DNA of 64,000 nt from Planococcus citri (taxonomy: Eukaryota > Arthropoda > Insecta > Hemiptera > Pseudococcidae), in assembly GCF_950023065.1 (NCBI RefSeq), contig NC_088681.1:6758001-6822000 (forward strand). Direction: 5' to 3'. A program made the position numbers and the translations under genes. Positions 12,801 to 24,800 of the stretch are shown here, piece by piece. How positions within the stretch are numbered: the first letter of the stretch is position 1; each line of letters begins with the position of its first letter. The notes under the pieces were generated by a model. That model made no database searches. It was given only the letters and a program-made list of their open reading frames with translations, and had not been told where the DNA came from.

Positions 12801-15800
12801 AAAACCCTTCCTTCATACCCCCCCCCCCCCCCCTCCTCAGCAATGATGGTACCTACATAAAGGCCTCCAAAATTTAAAAAAAAAAATAAACAAATTGGTA
12901 TTTTAAAAAAAAAGATCTCCTTTCAGAGTTCTTCTAAATGACAACTCTTTGAGAAAAACCCTCCTTACGTGTCTGATCCTGATGGAAAGTGATCAATTGC
13001 TGAAATCAAAACCATGGTCTCCCTGAGCAACAATTTCGGATAGTTTAAATCATTAAGTCAAAATAAAACTTGAAAAATCAAGGAAAATTAATAAAATAAC
13101 TATGAAAATAATTGGGGGGAGCAAATCGAAAATAATAAATAGTGTCTGATGAATAAGATGGACCAAATCCAAGGATTAAAATTTTTTTTAAAAAAAGGTA
13201 AAAACATGTTTATTTTTATCTTTTTTTGATACATGGAGCACTCTACTTTTGTCATCATTCAGAGGGATCGAAAATATTCAAGAGTATATTTTCAAATGTA
13301 AATGGACTAAATCTAAGGATTAAAAACTAAAAAAAACGTGAAAATTACAGTTATTAATTTTGATTTTAAGTTTTGAACTCTTGACCCAAAATGAGCTCCA
13401 GAAGGGAAGGTTCCAAATTTGGAATTTTAAAATTGTGATGTAATGTAAGAGTTAAAATCTGAGTATGTGAGTTTACTGGTTTTCCTTTTGACTGCAATTT
13501 TAGTACCTTCGGACCCAAAAAATATGATTTGAAACGATTTTTAGCAGTTCCGAAATTTAAAACGAATTTGAAAAGTACGTATGTTTTAAACTCTTCTATA
13601 GAGTCTCCAACAACATTTCAGGAAATTTTAGTTTTCCTAAAAAAAAAAAAAAAAACACCAAAATCTGTTTGAATAAACTTAGGTACTTAGGTACCGACAT
13701 ATGAACATAAGTATTCAATCGACTCAGCATAAATGTATAAGAGATAAGACAAGAATAATATTATAATTCGGGTTTATTATGCGATTATTTTTTAAAATGA
13801 TGAAATACATCATAAATATGATTAGATAAACATACAAAGTAGGTACCTATGTACAATCTACATAAATAGGTAAATAATTATTTACACTTATTTAAGTAGG
13901 TTTCAAAAAAAATATGTTCAAATTCAATAATCAAACTGGTTCTTTTTTTTAGGGGTAGATACAAATTTACAAAAGCACTAGATACTCAGTGGTTAATCTG
14001 CGCCGGGAAATCAGACTTCATCACGATGTCATAAAAAGCTCAAGAGCAACGGATGTTCCATTTCTTGAATTTTTGTAGACCATATTCTGAAATTACAGAT
14101 AACATAAGTAATTAACGACTACACGAATAATTAAACGAGTAAAATTTGAATTTCAGTATCAAAAAGTTTGTTTTTCAAAAACGCCTTGTGAAAAAATAAT
14201 CACATTTCAAATTTCAATTCGGTTTTCAAGACATATCTTAACCACCACGGAACCAATCCATTAAAATTTTGGATTTAAAGTTGAAATGCATTTCTAAAAA
14301 AATCATTTTAATTTCGGGGCCCTTAAAATAAAAATTCGTCGTTCTGTACCACGTTTTTCTGTAGTTTAAAGTATCAGATTAAAAAAAATCAGCTTTCCAG
14401 CATTAATAGGACCGAATAAGTATTTAATGAACTTTTTTCGTCTTCCCCTTTATGTAAAATGTAGAAGAGCCAAAGTAGTAAAAAGAGAAACTTCACTCGA
14501 TTTTCGATATCACCAATTTATGTTTTTCGACGTTTTTCAAATGTCTTTTTCTCAAGCACTTTTCGTTATTCAGAGCTCCATACTCGTATACAAATGCATT
14601 ATTTAGGTAAGTCGAATGAAAAAGAATCGAGTATATGTACAAGTCGTGTAGAATAATCATTACACTTACCTGGTACTTCTGAATTAGAACCATGAAATTT
14701 AATAAGGACACCATTGACAAACCCACGAAGAAAAGCAAAATTGGCTTCTGCGGCAGCGATAACATTCGAATTCCAATTTTTTGAAGATTTTGTACATACG
14801 AAGCGATCGTTGATGGATTCACATGCGGAGAAGGTTTAAAATTCTTTTTCAGCTCTTCCACAAAAATGAGGTACAATCCAGCGCAAAACGCCATAAGGGC
14901 CACATAGTACATTTGATTCAATTCCTCACGTTTATACAAAGGATACATATTTGAATTTGTTTTCACACGAAAATAAACTTCAAAGTTTCACTTCGAATGT
15001 AACAAGTCAATCTACGAGTAAATTACTGACATTCAGGAACCTTTATAAATTCAACTGCATATTATAACGAGTTGCTATCAGTTCGGGGAATAAAAATCAC
15101 AGATAAGGTTTAATTAATAGCAAAAACAAATCGGCAATAAAAACTTCGTTATCGTTATGGAGTTGGAAACAATTTTATTTTTACACACACAACACATTTA
15201 TTAAACCTACACAGATTACAAAAACAAAATATGAACTGATAATGTACGCGCATATATTCCTCCTAAGACCTCTACGTACACTTCGCGATTTTTTTTTAAA
15301 AATTTAATGCACTGATACACCCACACGAACTACGAGTATTAAATTCATCTCTGGTCATTCTGCTGCCTGAAACTCTCCTGACTCCTTAACTCGATCGACG
15401 AAAATTTCGGTATCGAAGGCAAATTCTCGGTGAAATAATTAAACGCCTTATCCGCCATCGCCAAACCCTCCGCACCCAGTTTCTTGGCACCTTTTAAATT
15501 ACTCGCCACGAGATCATGACCGGTCACCAATAAATCAGCTGCTTGTTTAACGCCACTTTTCAACATATCCGTAGCTAAACCACCAACAGACGATCCGACT
15601 GAACTGGCAGCGAAAGTGATATGATCCAGGGCAGATGCTCCTAGATCTTTGGTTTGATCTAAAAGGCTAGTAAATGCATCCGGACACGGAGGACACGAGT
15701 CTTCGTACATGTCTGGTATCCAATCGACGAATTTCCCGTTACCGCTACCTTTGTTTTTGTATTTGCCACCGCCGCCGCTATCGTTTGTTCCTTCGTAGGA

Positions 15801-18800
15801 GGCTGGTAAGGTGTGGATTTTCTGTAGGAGAGAAAAACAAATACCAAAACGGATGATCATATTAATCATAACGCGGATTTCCGTATTTTACTATTACGTA
15901 AGGGCCCAGAGTATAAGGAATTTCCACCGTTTGTAGGTATGATGATTTTTCTCAGGAAGACAGACGTGGCTGCAAACAGAGGCGCCAGACCGTGACAATT
16001 GTCACTTTTAATGCTCGTTTGGGTTCGTTTAGTATACCGGAACAAATCAGTGGTATTGTTTTAGTGTGTCTAATAAAACAACAAACTGCAGGTGACCAGA
16101 AGTTAGGTACCTACATGTAGTTTACCAATACCAAAATTTACCTTTTTCCAAATTCAAGCAATAAAACATCAAAAGTCATTTCGAATCATTTCAAAAACTC
16201 AATTTTTTGAAAACATTTTCAAATGATCAAAATAGATTTCATATAATGATAAAAATCTAAAAATCTGCAGAAATTGTCCCACTTGAGAGGAAAGGGAGAT
16301 CTCAATTAGTTCGAGTTAAAATTTTTTAGGGTCAGTAAAATATTCTAATTTCGATGATAGTCTGGAAAAATTTCAAAAAAATCAAAACCCTAAAAAACAG
16401 AAAAAATTAATCAAAAATCAAAAAAAAAAATACGCCATTTGGCAAGAAAAACACGAGAATTTTCGTCAATTTTGATTGAAAAGTATAGGAATTTTTGACA
16501 AGTTTAAAAAAGCAGAAATTTTTAAAGATTCTGATAAAAAAAAAGCAAACATTTTCTGATAACTTTGGAGGAAAAAAAAAATCGTTGGCGAAAAAAGTAG
16601 GATTTTTTGGAATTTTAGCAATTTAGATGGAAAAGCTAAATATGTAGGAGTTTTTTTTTGGAAGTTTTTGGCAAAAAAGAAAGCATTTTAGGATATTATG
16701 ACAAAAAAGCTAAAATTTTATCAATTTTTGTCAAAAAACGAAATAAAAATTGTAAGTTTTTGGCAAAAAAAACACTGATTTTTTTGGGGAATTTTAAAAC
16801 AAAAAGCAGGAATTTTTGGAAATTTTGGTAAAAAGATGAGAGTTTTTGGCAATTTTGGCAGAAGACTGGAATTTTCGCCAATTTTTGGCAAAAAATGAAG
16901 ACTTTTTGGTAATTACAACAAAAAAAAAAACAAGAAGTGTTCACGATTTTGGCAGATAAAGTAGGAGTTTTTGGCAATTTTGGCAGAAAGGAAAAATTAT
17001 TTGGCAATTTTGGAAATAATAGTAGGATTTTTTTGAAAGTTTGGCGACTAGAAGAAAAAAGACTTGGCGGTTATTAGCAGAAAAATTAGGACTTTTTGGT
17101 AAATTATGACAAAAAAGTCAAAATTGTTTACGATTTTGGCAGAGAAAGTACCTACCAATTTTTGGAAAATCTGTCAAAAAGCTAAGTTTTTTGCAATTTA
17201 AGCAAAAAACAATAATTTTTGATCATTCTGACAAGCAATTTCGCCAAAAAAAACACACTTTTTTTGAAAAGTTTTGGAACAAAAGCAGAAATTTTTGGAA
17301 ATTTTGACAAAAAAGTAGAAGTTTTTGCCAAAAAAAAAAAAACATAAGATTTTGGCTTTTTGGCAAAAGCAGGGAATGTTTGCAGTCGACCAAAAGATCA
17401 AAATCAAGGGCAATTTTGACAAAAAAAGCTAGGTACACTATTTTGCTGATTATAAAGTTTTTTCCAATTTGAAACAAAATTGTTTTTAGTGGGGAGGGGG
17501 AGGGGGGGTATTAACATGAAGCGAAAATTTCTCACAATTTTGACAGAAAAATCAAAAATGTTTGATGGTAGATTGATAGAATTTTTTTGACGATTTTGGT
17601 TGAAAAATATGAGTTTTTTTTTTTTAGCAATTGAAGGGCTCAGTTCCAAGTCGGCCTAAGTCCATTTTTTCCGTTTCGAGAAAAACGCAAATAACTGTTT
17701 TTCTCGCCCTTCCGCTTCAATAATGAATGATGTGATTATATGGTTGTGAAGCTTGATCTTTCTGCTTTAAAGTACCGTATTGGTATTTTTTTAATTTTGC
17801 GTATTTTCAGCTCCAGAGCGCGTCAAAGAGTCAGAAAAAGTGGACTTAGGCCACTTTGGAATTATCTGATGTTAAAAATTTCGAAAAAGAGCTGAAAAAA
17901 TGCGTTTTTTCAAAAAAAAATTCACGAATTATTAATTTAATACATTTCTGAAACAATTTCATTCAAAGCACCTTCAAATTTCGTCTATTCTGAAAAAAAA
18001 AAAATGAGTAAAATAATCGTTTTTTTTCTCCCGAGCCGGCAAAACAGCGCTCCTGAGCGAAAAAAGTAACGTCAGGTGTTGGGACAAGGTGGTAAAGGTG
18101 TTAACCGACCTGTACCACCAGATGGCGCTGCTAACTCAAAAATGATAAAAATGGACTTAGGCCGACTTGGAACTGGGCCCTTCAATTATTGGTAATTTGG
18201 CAAAAAAACAACAATTTTTGGTAATTTTGACAGAAAATTTTGAAAAAAAAAAACAGTTTTTTTGAGAAATGAACCGGCAGAAATTTTTGAGAATTTTGGC
18301 TAAAAGGTGGACGTTTTTGCCAATTTTGGCAGTTTTGACCAAAAACCAATCTGGATTTTTTTGGTAATTTTTGACAGAAAAGCAAAAATATTTGACAAGA
18401 ATTTTTGACAATTTGGGCAGATTGATGGGATTTTTTTGACGATGTTGGTTGAAAAATAGGAGTTTTTTTTGAGAATTTTTGGCAGAAAAAGTAACATTTT
18501 TTGGCGGTTTTAACAAAAAAGTAGAAGTTCTGGGCAATTTTAGCAATTTTGACAGGAAGACAAACATTTTTGGCGATTTTGGCGAAAAAAGCAGGAATTA
18601 TTGAGAACTTTGGCAGAACGTAAAAATGTTTTGCCAATTTTGATTGGGGGGGGGGGAGCAGAAGTTTTTTGGCTATTTCGGAAAATACGCAAGAATTTTT
18701 GGAATTTTGCCCAAATGCAGGAAATGTTTTCAACTCAAAAAATTAGAACAAAAGTGGGGGGAAGCAATAAGATCAGCTGGGCCTCTTGACTCCCCTTTCC

Positions 18801-21800
18801 TTTTCGAATCAACTCGTAAACAAAATTTTGCAATCAGGAACAAACCAAAAAAAAAAAAAAAAGAAATAAAATAAAATAATCAGTAATAATAATAAAAGTT
18901 CAAAATTCTTATGATTTTTTGAACACGAAATCAAATTTTTTTTTCGATTTTACGAGCTTTTGAGGCGATTTATTAAAAACTCCACAAGAAAAAAAGTCAC
19001 GAACTCCCGATCATTTCTCCATAAAATTTCATATTTTTTTAATTTGGGCGTCAATATTCTAGGAATTGATGATTTTCCATTTTTTTTCTCTTATCGAAAT
19101 ATCGATTGATGGGAAACAACTGCAGAATTCCACGAAAAAACAAAAGAGTCGCATAAAAAGTAAACTTTTGGCAGGCAATTTTTTTCTAAATGTTTCAATT
19201 GGAGGGGGTGGAGGGAGGGGTTTCAAATTTATTCAAGTCAGCATTTTTTTTGTGTTCAAAGGTACTCATTTTTAAAACAAAGTGCGAAAAAAATGATAGA
19301 AAATTCTGAATTTAAAATAATAATTGAAGAATTTTATAATTTGATTTTTAAAAAATGACTTTTCATAATTTTGTTAAAAAAGTGAGAATATAGATCTTCT
19401 TGAAAATTTCCACAAAAATCAGATCTTTTGGCAAATTTGGCAGAAATTGCACTATTTTTGGCACCTTTGGCAAGAAGCAGGATTTTCTGACAGTTTTGGT
19501 AAGGAAGAAGGGTCATTCCATGTCAATTGGACCAAGAAGTGGTAGGGGGGTTCGGCGATTTTTTTGAAAAGTTTCCTGTGCAAAGACCTTCCGAAGAGAT
19601 GACCAATGGCGCAACTCGTAGCCCTCTAGCCCGTTTTTAAAGGCAGCCAGGGGGTGTCAAAGTTTTCAGTGAACCAAAAATATCATCCATTTCAGCAGTG
19701 GATTACTCGATAAACGTGATACCTACCAAAATGGAACATTTTCCCATAGTTAGGGGTTTTGAAAGGCTTTTTGGTGATATCATAAAAATCAGGGTTGCCA
19801 CTTTTTTTCGTACAAAAAATTAGCTCAAAAAGTTTCGAAACGTAGTTTTCACATCGTTCCGACTCTCAAAAATTCTGAAAAAAATATATTATGGACAACT
19901 TTTCATGCTGAACAACATATTAAAAAATTGGGATGGTAACATGTTGCAATGTTTATTTTAAAAAATTCAAAGTTTGCGAAAAAATGCGATTTTTTGATTT
20001 AAAACATGAAAAAAAGTTTTGATAGGTGAAGTTGACCTATTTGACCCCTATTTTTACGTATCTGTTGAAAAAGTTGAAAATACCCTTTCACTCGATGAAA
20101 TAAACTCCTCAAAAAAAATCAAAATTCGAAAAAATTCAGTTTTCAATTTCAAACGTCAAAAAAAGTTTAAATTTATTCAGTTGTCTTATTTTGACCTCTT
20201 TCTGACGTAATTCATGAAAAAGTTGATAATAATTACAATAACAGCAAAAAAATAAAAATTCGTTCATTTTTGGAATTTTTTTGAATTTTAAATTTTTTTT
20301 GAGGAGTTCATTTCATCGAGTGAAAGGGTATTTTCAACTTTTTCAACAGATACGTAAAAATAGGGGTCAAATAGGTCAACTTCACCTATCAATGCTTTTT
20401 TTCATGTTTTAAATCAAAAAATCGCATTCTTTCGCAAACTTTAAATTTTTTAAAATGAACTTTGCAACATGTTACCATCCCAATTTTTTAATATTATGTT
20501 CAGAATAAAAAGTTGTCCATAATATATTTTTTTCAGAATTTTTGAAAGTCGGAACGATGTGAAAACTACGTTTTGAAACATTATGAGCTAATTTTTTGTA
20601 CGAAAAAAAGTGGCAACAGTGATTTTTATGATATCACCAAAAAGCCTTTCAAAACCCCTAACTATGGGAAAATGTTCCATTTTGGTAGGTATCGCGGTTA
20701 TCTAGTAATCCAGTGCTGAAATGGAAGATATTTTTGGTTCACTGAAAACTTTGACACCCTTTGGTTGCCTTCAAAAATGGGCTAGAGGGCTGCGATTTGC
20801 GCCATTGGTCATCCCTTCAGTAGGTCTTCCCACAGGAAAAATTTCAAAAAAATCGCAGAACCCCCTCACCACTTCTTGGTCCAATTGACGTGGAATGACC
20901 CAGAAGAATTTTGTCAAATTTGGGAAAAAATAAAAAAGAGCAAGAAAGCACAACACACAAGCTATCAAAATAAAAGCAGGAAGAACCTCAATAATGAGCC
21001 ATCTCGAATATGGTTCTTTTGTAAAGTAATTTAAATCATTTTTTTTTTGAATCTTTCGAAAAAAAAATGAAAATAAATGTTACCTAGGTATTTAAGCACC
21101 CTTTACATAGGATCATCAAATTTTGCACCAATTTTGACACCATTTCTTCTCAATTTTCAACGATTTGCCGGAGCAATTTCATCTTTACCTACTCGTAATT
21201 CCAATCGTTACTCAGTCCGATTAGTCCAAACTTTCGAGCCTCATCATGCGATCATATTTTAGAAAAGACTTTTTTGAAAATTTTTCAATCCTCAACAGCA
21301 TTCCAGAATCCTGAATTCGCCCCTGACTTCTCAGCCAACGCCTTCATCATCATCATCATCGTCACAAATGTGTTTACTGGGTAGATTATTGACCGAGTAC
21401 ACCCCAGGGTAAAAAAAATTACACTACAGGTACTTACCAGAACACAAACCAGCAAAAGGACCAGCCAAGCCAGCATCTCCACGTACCTTTACGTCAGTTC
21501 TGGAGCACAAATCAATCGTCAACCGTCAACTAAACCGTCAATAACGTCAATACATCACACGTGCACAGATTAGTTAAACCTCAGCACCCAAGTTATACGA
21601 TGGCGATACGCACCAATAACATGGTTTCGTCGTCAATACACCTCTTCTCCAGCATCCAGCACTACCGAGACGAGACTACCTTTCGTCTCCGGCACAGCGG
21701 TTCATTTCTTTCGTAATACAAAATATTATCAAGAAAAAAAAAACACTTTTCAAAAGACGACTTTCGATACTATCGATTTCTTCTCAGTTCTCCCTCTCGT

Positions 21801-24800
21801 ATATAACATAATACACCAATTTATACAAAGGTAGGTAGTTATAGCCCTATTATACATATCGTCATCTCACATTGACCTCGTTTCCAGCAGACTTATTGAT
21901 CCATGACCATCACACGCACTATGCCCTCCGCAGCTGCCATGTCGCCAAATTCGCATAGGTACTCGTACAATGTACCATAAACAAAACAAAACACATGACG
22001 TCACATCGCAATCACAAACAATATATCCAAAACCTACCATAATCGATCAATATCTTTATTATTACGAGTACTATTAGCGTAAAAACTTGGAAAAATCAAT
22101 GCTAGTTATAGGAGGCAAAGCCGAACTTCCCGAGGCTCCGGCAGGCATGAAATCCTTAGCGAAGCTATACATGCTGTTGATGGGAGCATCCGAAGAAGTA
22201 GTAATCGTGATACTATGAGCTTTATCAGCATTCGCTTTAGTGCCTCCAGAAAACGATCTTCTATACGTATCCAATCTGCTCATCATCGGTACGATATTAT
22301 CCAATGATTTCTGAGTACCTCTCGTGATGGCATTCTGCGTACTATCGATCACTCTATCCTGCAGCATGGATACCTGATCCATGCTGGTAGATCCGAGATC
22401 AGTACCAGTTTGTACGACTGATTTCAACCCATCTGCGCCAATTTTCGCCAATCCGGCCAAGAACCCAAGGGGTGCTCGAGCTATTCCAGCATTCTGCACG
22501 AAAGGTCTTACGTCAAATCGTTCACCAGATGATGTCTTTTGACCAGACGCAGAGGTATCTTTAGAGGTATCCGAGACAACTGCCGATAAAGATGAGACAT
22601 CTTGCTGCACAGGTGTTGGAGTTGCTGCCACAGGAGGAGGAGTTTCAGATTTAGTTTTGATTTGGCTTTCGTTTACGGTTGTTGTTGTGGTGCCAGTTTC
22701 AGCTTCAGCTTCTGAGCTAGTTTTTTCGCTGCTGTCGAACCAACTCCATAACGGGAACGAGTTGCAAGGCTGCAATGAGAGTCCAAAATACGAGTAATTT
22801 CGTAGAGGGTGTCAATGGAGTAAAATGAGAGAGTGAAAATCTGTACTCACCGTCCAAAGTAATGTATGCGCCAGAACACCAACAACGATAATCAATGATA
22901 CTTTAGTATTCATATTTATCTATGTGACAAATTACAATAGGTACGTTAACGTTGAGTTATAGATAGTAGATTTCGAATCAACGTCGAAACCATTTTGTAT
23001 TCGAGCACCTGTTCAAATACTTATATCGGTTATTATTTCATCGACTTCCAATATTGGTTGTACTCGTACGTAGGTGTAGTTGAATATTACGTATTATATG
23101 CAGAGGTGCGTATGTGTGACTATGGTCCTCCGATCGTTCAAAGGGGGTAATTAATCGACGAATGGTATTATAGCACATTAGGTGGAGTCGTTAGTGATCG
23201 AAAATTTATTACTTTTGCGTTAAATAATCACAGCAATGTGTTTAACATCACACATTTGGTAGTCATTCGTCACGCAAAAAAACACATAATTCAATTTCAC
23301 CCTCGGAAAATATCGTTCGAAAAATAATTATCGTTTGGATTTTCACATCGTGAATTTTTTATCGTTAGCAAGACTAATAAATCTCCAGGAAGCAATCGAT
23401 CTCTTCAACTAGAAAGGAATATTAGATTTTATCATAAAACAAAGATAATAATCAAATCCATAACAATTTGAAAATTTCATCATGTTCATTGTCCTTTTTT
23501 TTCATCGTAGCTACAACAACTTGATAACTCTATTCAAAAAAGTATTTCACAGAAAAATAGAAAGCTTATTTCAGGAAAATTTCGACAAAGAAGCAAGAAT
23601 TGTTCATGGTTCTTGTCAATTTTGGCAAAATAAAACAATTTTTTAATAAATTATGTAGTTTTGGAAAAAAAGATTTTTTTGGAAATTTTGGAAGAAACAG
23701 CAGGAGGGTTTTGAAATTGTTGCAGAAAAATGACAGTTTTGGGTCATTTTGGCAGAAACGTACAATTTTTTGGAAATTTTTGGCTGCTGAAAATTCGAAT
23801 TTTTTAGTTTGACCAAACAGCAGGAATTATTTACGGTTTTGTCAGATTTGTGGAATTTTGTTTAACAATAATTTTCAGGGTGTCTACCAAAATTTAATTC
23901 TCAAAAATAGCGACTTTTCGCGACTTTTAGCGACTTTTTTTCAGTTAAAAGTACCCCCCCCCCCCCCAAAAAAAAAAATTCCAACGTAAAAATGTTTTTT
24001 TCAACAGTTCCCACACCCAATTTTTCAACAAAAAAAATGGGATTTTTCAATAGTTCCCATGTAACATGAAAAAAAATTTATGAAGAACCTTTTTTAGTTT
24101 CCATGTGACATAAATAGTCATCCAAATTTTCGAGCTTTTCTTTTTCCTTTTCCATCTACTTAACTTTCTTCAGTTCTAAAATTTCAATTTCTTCGATTGT
24201 TCTTTTTCTAGTCATTTCAACCACTAATTTTTCTTTTTGTTTAAGCGAGAAGTTCATTCTTTCACTTCAAAACTTTGAAAGTTGAATGATATTTTTTCAG
24301 AAATTTCGATGTGTAAAAAGAAAAGAAAACAAGCCCGAGCGAAGCGAGGGCAAAAGCTTTTGAAAATTTGACTTTTGAAAAGTAAAAAAACACGTTTTTC
24401 TTCCATCACGGGCCCTTTCTTTATTGTCGGACCCTCCAGAATGAGCGAGTCCTAGGTAACTCTCGACGGTCCTGCTCCTCCAGCAATCTAACAATAATTT
24501 CCAAAATATTACAATAGGTACATATTTCTAAAAATACACCTACATGGCCCGTACGAACCGAGCCAACTGAGGGCAAAAGCACTGGTAACACAAAAATTCA
24601 CAATTCTCCAGAAGTGAAAAAATATCATTTTTAATGTGAGAAGTCAATTTTTCTATCATCAAGACTCAACGTTTGGCTAAAGAAAACGAAATAATATGCC
24701 CGAGCGAAGCGAGGGCGAAAGCTTTTGAAATTTTGAATTTTTATGATTATTTAAAATGCTAATTTGGCAGCAGCATTAACATTGAATAATAATACGAAAA

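Noticed and set aside
14949..14966. GTG as start of membrane-protein copy 2
   Set aside because: Eukaryotic initiation at GTG is rare and an ATG follows six codons later. Kept only as evidence for a shifted start.
18157..18733. Open frames of 136 and 183 codons on the minus strand
   Set aside because: They lie wholly in the TTTTTGGCAATTTTGGCAG array or its inserted element. The products are Phe/Lys/Cys/Asn-rich and open in two frames at once, as expected of the repeat.
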